From: Ketobacter sp.
GTDB lineage: Bacteria > Pseudomonadota > Gammaproteobacteria > Pseudomonadales > Ketobacteraceae
Length of the DNA: 64,000 nt
NCBI RefSeq assembly: GCF_003671495.1
Contig: NZ_RCHN01000046.1
Location: 1 to 64,000 of the forward strand
Direction: 5' to 3'
In this document: positions 24,719-32,736 of the stretch, in pieces
Layout of the letters: every line of letters begins with the position of its first letter
Position numbering within the stretch: position 1 is the stretch's first letter
Made by a program: the position numbers and the translations under genes
Notes under the pieces: model-generated
The model's input: only the letters and a program-made list of their open reading frames with translations
Database searches by the model: none
What the model was told of the DNA's origin: nothing

Positions 24719-25686
24719 CCCGTATTCCGGCTGATGGTATTCCCGTCATATCCCTGGCGGGATTGCGCAGCGGCGATGACGCAGAACGGCGGGCCGTGGC
24801 CGCTGCCCTGGGTCAGGCCTGCCGGGAGATCGGCTTTTTCTATGCGGTGGATCACGGGGTGGAGGCGGCGCTCTGTGATCGTGTCTTTGAGCAGTCACGG
24901 CGCTTTTTCCAGTTGCCGGTGGCGCGCAAAGAGATCCTGTCCATCCGCCAGTCGCGGCACAATCGTGGCTATATCGCCCTGGCGGATGAACGCCTGAATC
25001 CGGAGCAGGGCGCGGATCAGAAGGAAGCCTTTAACATCGGGGTGGACCTGCCACTGGATCACCCGGATGTGGTGTCCGGCAAGCCGTTTCGCGGGGTCAA
25101 CTACTGGCCGGATCTGAGCCACTGGAAAGCCGATATGCTGGCCTATTTTGACGCCTGCCTGCAGGTGGGCCGGCTGCTGCATCGGGGCTTCAGTCTGGAT
25201 CTGGGTTTGCCGGAGACGTATTTTGACCGCCACCTGGTGGAACCCATCGCCACCCTGCGCCTGTTGCGGTATCCCCCGCTGCCGCCGGGGGCCAGCGCCC
25301 CGCGTCTGGACGCCGGTGCCGGAACCCATACGGACTATGGCAACATCACCTTGCTGGCCACCGACACCGTGGCGGGGCTGCAGGTGGCCAATCGGCAGGG
25401 GCAGTGGATCGATGCCCCCTATGTGGAGGGGGCCCTGGTCTGCAACATCGGCGATTGCCTGATGCGCTGGACCAATGATCTCTACGTGTCCACGCCGCAC
25501 CGGGTAAAGGCGCCTGCCCAGGAACGCTATTCCGTTGCCTTCTTCCTGGAAGTGGACCCGGATGCGGTGGTGGACAGCCGGGACCTGTTTCCGCAGCAGG
25601 CTCCCAAATACCCTCCCATCACCTGCGCCGACTATCTGGCCCAGCAACTGAACGCCACCTACGGCTACCGCAAACCTGCACCCTAA
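24715..25686 (+). CDS. Isopenicillin-N-synthase-family 2OG-Fe(II) oxygenase
   Basis: 323 residues. A DIOX_N-type N-terminal region has IPVISLAGL and CREIGFFYAVDHGV. The 2OG-FeII_Oxy domain shows HTD (in GTHTDYGNITLLATD, about 202), the distal His in STPHRVKAP (about 262) and the 2OG-binding Arg in ERYSVAFFLEVDPD. All three iron ligands are present. The ATG overlaps the binding-protein stop, so it is translationally coupled to a purine-binding protein gene. I infer oxidation of an imported purine or modified base; fungal XanA, a 2OG xanthine hydroxylase, is a different branch. Substrate unproven. Confidence 0.8.
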   Translation: MTRIPADGIPVISLAGLRSGDDAERRAVAAALGQACREIGFFYAVDHGVEAALCDRVFEQSRRFFQLPVARKEILSIRQSRHNRGYIALADERLNPEQGADQKEAFNIGVDLPLDHPDVVSGKPFRGVNYWPDLSHWKADMLAYFDACLQVGRLLHRGFSLDLGLPETYFDRHLVEPIATLRLLRYPPLPPGASAPRLDAGAGTHTDYGNITLLATDTVAGLQVANRQGQWIDAPYVEGALVCNIGDCLMRWTNDLYVSTPHRVKAPAQERYSVAFFLEVDPDAVVDSRDLFPQQAPKYPPITCADYLAQQLNATYGYRKPAP

Positions 25687-25706
25687 TCACCCATGGAGCA
25701 CCGCCG

Positions 25707-25732
25707 GGGCGCCAAATGTAGGCGCCCTTTTT
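25707..25732 (+). terminator. Rho-independent terminator after the 2OG oxygenase
   Basis: GGGCGCC stem, AAATGTA loop, GGCGCCC, then TTTTT. It ends the binding protein-oxygenase unit before the separately controlled porin gene. Confidence 0.85.
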
Positions 25733-25874
25733 CGTTCTGGTCTGTCCTGATCGCGGGTGGTTTTCCCCAATCCGCCAAACGGGTCTAGATTGTTAATAGG
25801 GGACAGGATCGTAAATGCTTAATTTTAAACTGGTTATGCAAACGAGGCAGGACGTCCCGGGTATTGAGAGGTAA

Positions 25875-25896
25875 AACCTGTCCAACTGGCCAACTT
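25875..25896. promoter_or_regulatory. RutR-like operator 5
   Basis: AACCTGTCCA-AC-TGGCCAACTT. The left arm is identical to operators 1 and 4; the right arm is degenerate and overlaps the sigma-54-like -24 element. Confidence 0.6.
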
Positions 25897-25902
25897 TTTG
25901 CT
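25887..25902 (+). promoter_or_regulatory. Sigma-54-like promoter for the porin-permease unit
   Basis: TGGCCAACTTTTTGCT keeps GG-N10-GC and TTGC. Predicted start near 25913, directly before operator 6. Confidence 0.6.
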
Positions 25903-25913
25903 TTCAGCATTGC

Positions 25914-25935
25914 AACCTGACCATTTGGACAACTT
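25914..25935. promoter_or_regulatory. RutR-like operator 6
   Basis: AACCTGACCA-TT-TGGACAACTT; the core CTGACCA-N2-TGGACAA is very close to the E. coli RutR box. Centre 39 bp past operator 5, at the predicted start of transcription. Confidence 0.62.
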
Positions 25936-25975
25936 TTAACTTTCATACAACTGACACATCAAGGGGATACTTAGC

Positions 25976-26704
25976 ATGTTAAAGCAGTCTTTGGCCGCCG
26001 CTGGCGGAGCACTGGTTCTGGCTTCCGGTTTGATTTCCGCTAATGCACAGGCCGAAATGATTTGGAGCACCTTCAGTCTCAGCTACCTGAAAGGGGACCA
26101 CTACAAAGTGGGTGATAATGAGCGCGAGGTACTCACCGTGGAGCACGCCAGTGGCCACGACTGGGGTGATAACTTCTTCTTCATCGATCACTCCACCTTT
26201 GCCGATGGTGTGGTCACCAACTACGGGGAGCTTTCCCCCCGTCTGAGCTTTTCCTACCTCACCCGCCAGGATCTCAGTTTCAGTTTCGTCAAGGATGTCT
26301 TCATCGCCTCCACCTGGGAGATGGGCGACGTCTTCAACAACTATCTCTACGGTATTGGCTTCGCTCTGGATGTGCCCGGGTTCCAGTATTTCGGGGTGAA
26401 TTTCTACAAAGCCAACAACGATCTGTGGGATGACGATGAGCAGGTGACCTTAACCTGGGGGCTGCCCTTCAGCCTGGGTGGTGCTGAATTCCTCTACGAC
26501 GGCTTCCTGGATTACTCCACAGAATCCGACACCAACGCCAAGGAAATGAACTTCACGTCGCAACTGAAATGGAACGTGGGCAAACTGGTGAACAGCAAGG
26601 CGCCGTTCTACCTTGGTATCGAATATGCTTACTGGAACAATAAATACGGTATCGATGGTGTCGACGAAAGGAATCCGAACCTGCTCGTGAAATGGCATTT
26701 CTAA
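25976..26704 (+). CDS. Tsx-like nucleoside-specific outer-membrane channel
   Basis: 242 residues with a signal peptide (cleavage near ANAQAEM) and a 12-strand-type barrel. Tsx/OmpK features: MIWSTFSLSYLKGDHY at the mature N-terminus, LTVEHASGHDWGDNFFFIDHS (about 50-70), ERNPNLLVKWHF with terminal Phe for BamA recognition. It should let nucleosides or bases cross the outer membrane, completing the uptake path with the BMP-ABC system and the NCS2 permease 16 nt downstream. Promoter carries two operators. Confidence 0.85.
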   Translation: MLKQSLAAAGGALVLASGLISANAQAEMIWSTFSLSYLKGDHYKVGDNEREVLTVEHASGHDWGDNFFFIDHSTFADGVVTNYGELSPRLSFSYLTRQDLSFSFVKDVFIASTWEMGDVFNNYLYGIGFALDVPGFQYFGVNFYKANNDLWDDDEQVTLTWGLPFSLGGAEFLYDGFLDYSTESDTNAKEMNFTSQLKWNVGKLVNSKAPFYLGIEYAYWNNKYGIDGVDERNPNLLVKWHF

Positions 26705-26720
26705 CCAGGAGGACAATCCC

Positions 26721-28118
26721 ATGAGTTCGTCTCAATCGGATCTGATTTATCCGCTGGATGCGAGGCCTCCTGCCCTGGAGGCCACCTTCGCGGCCATACA
26801 GCATGTGCTGGCCAGTTTTGTGGGCATCATCACGCCCACCCTGATCATCGGCGGCGTGTTGGGGCTGGGGGAACACATTCCCTACCTGATCAGCATGGCC
26901 TTGATGGTGTCCGGGGTGGGCACGTTCATCCAGGCGCGGCGCCCCCTCAAGGTGGGGGCGGGCATGATCTGTGTGCAGGGCACCAGTTTTGCGTTCCTGG
27001 GCTCAATACTCGCGGCAGGGTTCATCGCCAAGGGCAAAGGGGGTGGGCCGGATGAAATTCTGTCGCTGATTTTCTGCATCTGTTTTCTCGGTGCGTTTAT
27101 CGAGATTTTCCTGAGCCAGGTGATGCACAAACTGAAGCGGGTGATCACGCCGCTGGTCACCGGCATTGTCATCACCATCATCGGGGTGAGCCTGATCAAG
27201 GTGGGCATGACGGATCTGGCCGGGGGCTTTAAGGCCAAGGACTTTGGTTCGTTGGAAAATCTGGGGCTGGGGTTGTTCGTGCTTACCCTGATCATCATCC
27301 TCAATCGCTCCCGCAATCAGTGGTTACGCCTGACCTCCATCGTCATCGGCCTGGCCGCCGGGTTTGTGGTGGCCGGCTTAATGGGGAAACTGAATTTTTC
27401 CCACCTGGGGAACCTGCCACTGGTGAGCATTCCGGTGCCGTTTAAATACGGTTTCAGTTTTGATCTGTCGGCGTTTATTCCCATCGCCCTGATCTATGTG
27501 ATCACCACCATTGAAACCACCGGTGACATCACCGCCAATTGCCTTATCTCCAAGCAGCCCATTGAAGGGGAAACCTACCTGCAGCGCATCAAGGGTGGCG
27601 TGTTGGGGGATGGCGTGAACTCGGCCCTGGCGGCCGTGTTCAACACCTTTCCCAACACCACCTTCAGCCAGAACAATGGCGTGATCCAGCTCACCGGCAT
27701 TGCCAGCCGTTATGTGGGCATGTACATCGCTGCATTGCTGGTACTGCTGGGGGTGTTTCCCATCATCGGCGGTGTGCTGCAACAGATTCCCAAGCCGGTG
27801 TTGGGGGGCGCGACGCTGGTGATGTTCGGTACTGTGGCCGCCGCCGGCGTGAAGATTCTCGCCGGGGAGGAACTGGATCGGCGCAAAATGCTGATCATGG
27901 CGGTGTCATTCGGGGTGGGGCTGGGGGTTTCCATGGTGCCCAATCTGTTGGAGGTGACCCCCAAACTGGTACAGAACGTGTTTGGTTCCCCCATCACCAC
28001 CGGTGGTTTGACCGCCATCGTGTTGAACCTGATCCTGCCGGAGGAAGCAGGGAAAGAGGAAGTGGGGAAAGCGGAAGCGCCGCTCGAGGTGAAAAAAGCT
28101 GAAACCGCGGAGGCCTAG
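26721..28118 (+). CDS. NCS2 family xanthine/uric acid:cation symporter
   Basis: 465 residues, about 12-14 membrane helices, nucleobase:cation symporter-2 family. It has the NCS2 signature QNNGVIQLTGIASRYVG (about 314-330), Glu in ITTIETTGDITA (about 255-266) and PKPVLGGATLVMFG. The overall form fits the XanQ/UacT purine branch rather than uracil permeases. AGGAGG sits 8 nt before the ATG. The last about 25 residues are Glu/Ala/Lys-rich and unusual. The stop overlaps the convergent adenine deaminase gene end by 4 nt. Confidence 0.88.
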   Translation: MSSSQSDLIYPLDARPPALEATFAAIQHVLASFVGIITPTLIIGGVLGLGEHIPYLISMALMVSGVGTFIQARRPLKVGAGMICVQGTSFAFLGSILAAGFIAKGKGGGPDEILSLIFCICFLGAFIEIFLSQVMHKLKRVITPLVTGIVITIIGVSLIKVGMTDLAGGFKAKDFGSLENLGLGLFVLTLIIILNRSRNQWLRLTSIVIGLAAGFVVAGLMGKLNFSHLGNLPLVSIPVPFKYGFSFDLSAFIPIALIYVITTIETTGDITANCLISKQPIEGETYLQRIKGGVLGDGVNSALAAVFNTFPNTTFSQNNGVIQLTGIASRYVGMYIAALLVLLGVFPIIGGVLQQIPKPVLGGATLVMFGTVAAAGVKILAGEELDRRKMLIMAVSFGVGLGVSMVPNLLEVTPKLVQNVFGSPITTGGLTAIVLNLILPEEAGKEEVGKAEAPLEVKKAETAEA

Positions 28119-29857
28119 AACGCCTCCAGCAAACAGAAGCGATCCACATCCACCAGTCCCTGGTCGGTGATCTTCAGGTGGGGAATCACCGGCAGAGGCA
28201 GGAACGCCAGCTGCAGAAACGGCTCCGGCAACACACAGCCCAGGTTGCGCACGGCATCCCGCAGCCTGGTCAATTGAGCGCGCACCTGTTCGTAGGGCTG
28301 CAGGCTCATCAAGCCCGCCAGGGGTAAGGGTAATTCGGCAACGATGTGGCCGTCGACGCAGATGGCGAATCCGCCACCGATGCCAATGAGGTGATTGACC
28401 GCCTGCGCCATATCCTCATCGTTAGTACCCAGTACACACAGGTTGTGGCTGTCGTGACCCACGGAGGAGGCCAGGGCGCCGCCCTTGAGGCCGAACCCCT
28501 GGACGAAACCACGGCCGATATCACCGCTGTGACCGTGGCGTTCCAGTACGCAGATTTTGAGGATATCTGCCGTCGGGTCCGCTTGATACTCCGATTGCCG
28601 CACCGGTACCGGCAGGGTGCGGTGTTCGGTGATGATACTGCCGGCACTGACACCGATTACCGGTACCGTCACCGTGCCGTCCCTGTGCTGTGCGGGTATC
28701 TTCAGATCCACAGCCTGGACCGGTGCCCGTTGCACGCTGTTCAGGCCCACCGCCGGTACCGGGGTGCGCTGTGCAAACAGTTCCTGGGTCACCGGGCGGC
28801 CGGCGCTGATGACGCTGTGCACCTGGCAGGTTTCGTAATCGGACAGCAACACCAGGTCGGCCCGTTTGCCCGGCGCCACCAGGCCCCGGTCGCGTAAACC
28901 GAAGGCGCGGGCTGCTGACCAGGTGGCGGCACGGTAGGCATCGTCCGGGGCAATGCCCAGTTCAATGGCGCGACGGATCAGAAAATCCAGATGGCCCTGC
29001 TCGGCAATGTCCAACGGGTTGCGGTCGTCAGTACAGAAGCCCATGGCGTTGGAGGTGTTGGCGTTCAACAGCGGGGCCAGGGCCTGCAGGTCTTTCGACA
29101 CCGTGCCCTCGCGGATCAGCACATGCATGCCTTTGCGTAACTTTTCCCGGGCCTCGTCGGCGCTGGTGGTTTCGTGGCAGGTGCAGATACCGCAGGCCAG
29201 ATAGGCGTTCAGATCTTTGCCCCGCACCAGGGGTGCGTGGCCGTCGATGTGCCAGCCCTGAAACGCCGCCAGTTTCTCCACTACTTCCGGTGCCTTGGCC
29301 AGCAGCCCGGGATAGTTCATGAATTCCGCCAGGCCGATCACACTGGGGTGATCCCGCAGGGCCACCAGATCATCCGCCTCCAGGCGGGCCCCGGCGGTTT
29401 CCAGATGCGTGGCCGGCACGCAGGAAGACAGTTGCACCCGCAGATCCAGGCAGGTCTGTTCGGCACAGCGCATGAAATAGCGAATGCCATCGGCCCCCAG
29501 CACGTTGGCAATTTCGTGCGGGTCGCAGATGGCGGTGGTGGTGCCCCGGGGCAACACGCAGCGATCGAATTCCAGTGGCGTTACCAGGCTGGATTCGCAA
29601 TGCACATGGGTATCTATGAAACCCGGTACCACCACCAGGTTGCGGCCGTCGATTTCGGTTTGGCCCTGGTAGGATTCGCAGGTGCCGACGATGCGGTCGC
29701 CGCAGATGGCGATGTCACCGGAGATCAGCTCGCCGCTGATGACGTCCAGAAAGCGGGTGTTGCGAATCACCAGGTCGGCGGCAACGCGCCCCAGGGCCTG
29801 ATCGATATAGCGCCCCACATCCTGGCGTTGACGGGCACGGTCATTGGCTTGGGACAT
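28115..29857 (-). CDS. ade: Adenine deaminase
   Basis: 580 residues, full length for bacterial adenine deaminase of the amidohydrolase type. Motifs: VPGFIDTHVHCESSLVTP (about 77-95), GLAEFMNYPG, HIDGHAPLVRGKDLNAY, MGFCTDDRNP, and the C-terminal domain motif HDSHNLCVLGTNDEDM. It converts adenine to hypoxanthine, which xdhAB can oxidise. Transcribed alone, divergent from the RutR-like regulator gene, with about 150 bp between them. No copy of the RutR-like palindrome is evident in that gap. Confidence 0.93.
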   Translation of the reverse strand: MSQANDRARQRQDVGRYIDQALGRVAADLVIRNTRFLDVISGELISGDIAICGDRIVGTCESYQGQTEIDGRNLVVVPGFIDTHVHCESSLVTPLEFDRCVLPRGTTTAICDPHEIANVLGADGIRYFMRCAEQTCLDLRVQLSSCVPATHLETAGARLEADDLVALRDHPSVIGLAEFMNYPGLLAKAPEVVEKLAAFQGWHIDGHAPLVRGKDLNAYLACGICTCHETTSADEAREKLRKGMHVLIREGTVSKDLQALAPLLNANTSNAMGFCTDDRNPLDIAEQGHLDFLIRRAIELGIAPDDAYRAATWSAARAFGLRDRGLVAPGKRADLVLLSDYETCQVHSVISAGRPVTQELFAQRTPVPAVGLNSVQRAPVQAVDLKIPAQHRDGTVTVPVIGVSAGSIITEHRTLPVPVRQSEYQADPTADILKICVLERHGHSGDIGRGFVQGFGLKGGALASSVGHDSHNLCVLGTNDEDMAQAVNHLIGIGGGFAICVDGHIVAELPLPLAGLMSLQPYEQVRAQLTRLRDAVRNLGCVLPEPFLQLAFLPLPVIPHLKITDQGLVDVDRFCLLEAF

Positions 29858-30007
29858 GGGGCCACCTCATCACTATTCCGGCATCAGTTTATGTATAATG
29901 CCGTAAAGTATACCCAGTGCCAGTGGATCTGCCCACTGGCCGAGCGGCAACACCGCACAAGAAGCAGAAAGAACCAGCAAGGCAATGCACAGGAAGTTTG
30001 GACACAG

Positions 30008-30658
30008 ATGATGTTGATGGAAATCGGGTCACACCGCGCCGACAAGCCCGGCGGCAGAATCCGCCAGAAGAATGAACAGATTATCATTGCTGCGGCGGAG
30101 GCAGAATTTGCGGCCAATGGTTTCAAGGGTGCCACCATGAACAACATTGCCTTGAAGGCCGGCCTGCCTAAATCCAATATCCACTACTATTTCAAGAACA
30201 AACTGCAGCTCTATATTGAAGTGTTGATTAACATCATCGACCTGTGGGACAACGCGCTGAATGAGCTGGATGCGGATTCAGAGCCGGCTGCAGCGTTGCG
30301 GGAATACATCGCGGCCAAGATGCGTTTCTCCCGCGAGTACCCGCTGGCATCCCGGGTCTTCGCCAAAGAGATCCTGTCCGGTGCCCCCCGCATCAAGCAA
30401 TATTTCAGTAGTGAATACCGCGAATGGTTTTTGCGGAAAACAGACGTCTTCAGCAAGTGGGCGCAACAAGGCAAGATTGATCCCATCGACCCTGCCCACA
30501 TTGTGTTTCTGTTGTGGAGTTCCACCCAGCATTATGCGGATTTTGAAGTGCAGATTGCTGCAGCCCTGGGCAAAAAGTCCCTCAGTAAAAAAGACTTTGA
30601 TGAAGCCACCGATGCGTTGACCAAAATCATCATTCGCGGCATCGGCTACCAGGGCTGA
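30008..30658 (+). CDS. RutR-like TetR-family regulator of nucleobase catabolism
   Basis: 216 residues. The HTH (about 22-67) reads EQIIIAAAEAEFAANGFKGATM-NIA-KAGLPKSNIHYYFKNKL. The C-terminal ligand domain closely follows E. coli RutR: ALREYIAAKMRFSREYPLASRVFAKEIL-GAP, KIDPIDPAHIVFLLWSSTQHYADFEVQI and IIIRGI. RutR binds uracil/thymine and controls rut, purine and pyrimidine genes. Here the position at the end of the purine loci and RutR-box-like palindromes at three promoters make it the likely regulon controller. The effector could be a purine product instead. Start chosen among ATGs 30008, 30011 and 30017; an upstream in-frame extension is antisense to ade. Confidence 0.88.
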   Translation: MMLMEIGSHRADKPGGRIRQKNEQIIIAAAEAEFAANGFKGATMNNIALKAGLPKSNIHYYFKNKLQLYIEVLINIIDLWDNALNELDADSEPAAALREYIAAKMRFSREYPLASRVFAKEILSGAPRIKQYFSSEYREWFLRKTDVFSKWAQQGKIDPIDPAHIVFLLWSSTQHYADFEVQIAAALGKKSLSKKDFDEATDALTKIIIRGIGYQG

Positions 30659-30668
30659 AGCCGCCGGG

Positions 30669-32642
30669 TCAGCGTTTGCCTCCACTGTACAGGTAGTAAC
30701 TGGCGTTCTCTTTGCCTTTGGCGGCGTACATGGCGATGTCCGCGGCGCGGGTCAGGTCCACTTCGTTGTCACCGTCCTGGGGGTACACGGCGATGCCGAT
30801 GCTGCAACCAATGTGGACACTGTGATCCGCCACCACAAAAGGTTCCTGCATGCGTTTAGCCACTTGATCGGCAATGCTGACGGCATAATCGGCGTTGCTG
30901 AGTTCCTCCACTATCATGACAAACTCATCGCCACCCAGGCGCCCCACCGTGTCGTTTTTGCGGCGGGCTTCCAGCAGGCGTTGCGCCACCCGTTGCAGCA
31001 GTTCGTCCCCCACCGCGTGGCCGTACTGGTCGTTGACGGGCTTGAACTTGTCCAGGTCGATGAAGAGCAGTGCGCAATGGCTGTGGTGTCGTTGTGCCCG
31101 CAGAATGGCGGTATTGAGGCGGTCTGAAAACAGGCTGCGATTGGCCAGGCCGGTGAGGTTGTCGTAGTGGGCCATGCTCAGTAATTTCTGCTCCATGGCC
31201 TTGCGCGCACTGATGTCGGAAAACACCGAAACGTACTGGGCAATCTGGCCGGCATCGTTGGTGACGGTGCCGATGCTGGCCCGCACCGGGAGCAGGGTGC
31301 CGTCCTGGCAGGGCAGTTCTGTGTCCCCCTGCCAGTGATGCTGTTGGTTCAGCGCCTGTTCAATGAGGGTTTGTTCCGCCGGGTTGGTGGTGTGATAGAA
31401 GCAGGCTTCCTGTCCCAGCAGCTGCGCCTTGCTGAATCCGGTCATGGCCAGGTAGGAACCGTTGGCGGTGAGCACCCGACGTTGTGCATCGCAAATGATG
31501 ATGCCGTCGCGACTGGCCTCCAGTACCGTGGCGGACAATCGTAATTGTGCTTCCATTTTCTTTTCGTTGGAACGGTCCACCACAAAAGCAATGCCCTGGT
31601 GGGTGCTGCCATCCATCATGGTACCCCCCACCAGAACCGGAATCGCATGGCCGTCGCGATGGAAAAATTCCTTGGCGAAAGGCAGGCAGTAACCCTGCTC
31701 ATTGATCTGGGCCAGGGCTCGTTCGTCATCCGCCAGGTCGCCGGGGGTGAGCTGGCGCCAGTTCAGTTGGCCGTCGATCAGTTCCTGGCGGCTGTAGCCG
31801 AGGATGCTGAGGAAATAGTCGTTGCCATCGAAGATTTCACCATCCTGGCCCCAGATGATGATGCCGATGACGTTGGCCTCGTAGAGCGATTTGAACCGCA
31901 GCTGGCTGTCCCGCAGTTGGCTTTCGGTGTTGTCGATTTGTTGCAGCACGCGGCGGGAGACCAGCCCCACGAACAGCAGGATGATGCTGATGGAGCCCAG
32001 GTTCACCCACAGCAGTACCTGCCTGATCCAGCGGGCGCCACGGCTGAGTTCGCTGGAAAATTCAGTTTCGAACTGGTTCAGTGTGCGGTCCAGCGCGTTC
32101 AGTTGCCGCTCGTAAACGCCCAGGTCCGCCGCTGGATTTTGCCGATGCTGCGCGGCGATCTGGTTGGCCAGTTGCAGCAACTGATCAATCTGGGCGTCCG
32201 CCTGTCTCCAGATGTTGATCGCGTTGCGCATGTGTTCAACATTGCCGAAATAGAGGAACAGGTCGATCATGTTGCGCACGTCATTGGGGTGATTGCCGCC
32301 CGCCAGAAAGCCCTCCCGCGCCGCTTCCCGGTCTGGCTCTTCCTGCTGCAGCGCCAGTCTCGCCCTGCGGTCCGCCAGGTTGACCCTGAGGGCCTGGTGG
32401 AACTTGTGCATCAATTCATCCGATGGGTGTTCCAGGTAGCGGTAGAGGAGCAAAACGGCGTCTTTCTGGGATTTGGCCCACAGGCCTTCGCCGCGCACGT
32501 AGGCACGAATGCCGCTCATCAATTGGATCTGCAGGGTGCCCAGCGTGAACACAATCAGGCACACCACCAGCAGCATCCAGATGATGCGTTTGACGCGGCG
32601 TTTAATGGAGGGGAGGGCTGCCTGTCTGTCCCTGGTCTGCAA
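30669..32642 (-). CDS. Membrane diguanylate cyclase with two PAS domains (GGDEF)
   Basis: 657 residues. A TM helix (about 17-40), a periplasmic helical sensor region (about 45-205) and a second TM helix (about 210-230) lead to PAS 1 (about 245-365), PAS 2 (about 370-490) and a GGDEF domain (about 495-655). The active motif LGGDEF is intact, with YDNLTGLANRSLF and DLDKFKPVND. It should make cyclic di-GMP in response to a periplasmic or redox signal. Start appears to be TTG (32642), after CAGG; no ATG lies nearby in frame before residue 23. Monocistronic, converging on the RutR-like gene. Confidence 0.88.
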   Translation of the reverse strand: MQTRDRQAALPSIKRRVKRIIWMLLVVCLIVFTLGTLQIQLMSGIRAYVRGEGLWAKSQKDAVLLLYRYLEHPSDELMHKFHQALRVNLADRRARLALQQEEPDREAAREGFLAGGNHPNDVRNMIDLFLYFGNVEHMRNAINIWRQADAQIDQLLQLANQIAAQHRQNPAADLGVYERQLNALDRTLNQFETEFSSELSRGARWIRQVLLWVNLGSISIILLFVGLVSRRVLQQIDNTESQLRDSQLRFKSLYEANVIGIIIWGQDGEIFDGNDYFLSILGYSRQELIDGQLNWRQLTPGDLADDERALAQINEQGYCLPFAKEFFHRDGHAIPVLVGGTMMDGSTHQGIAFVVDRSNEKKMEAQLRLSATVLEASRDGIIICDAQRRVLTANGSYLAMTGFSKAQLLGQEACFYHTTNPAEQTLIEQALNQQHHWQGDTELPCQDGTLLPVRASIGTVTNDAGQIAQYVSVFSDISARKAMEQKLLSMAHYDNLTGLANRSLFSDRLNTAILRAQRHHSHCALLFIDLDKFKPVNDQYGHAVGDELLQRVAQRLLEARRKNDTVGRLGGDEFVMIVEELSNADYAVSIADQVAKRMQEPFVVADHSVHIGCSIGIAVYPQDGDNEVDLTRAADIAMYAAKGKENASYYLYSGGKR

Positions 32643-32736
32643 ACCTCAGTACCTGTGTAACGCGTGGGTGTCCAACAGCAGTAACTATGACGCAATTTGC
32701 TCTGAAAGCAAGCGTCCATGTCATGCTGAGCTGCGA

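Noticed and set aside
29174..30007. Long upstream extension of the RutR-like frame
   Set aside because: It runs antisense to ade and encodes low-complexity Gly/His sequence; TetR proteins start just before the HTH.
31545..32660. 371-codon frame antisense to the GGDEF protein
   Set aside because: Shadow of a well-supported PAS-GGDEF gene.
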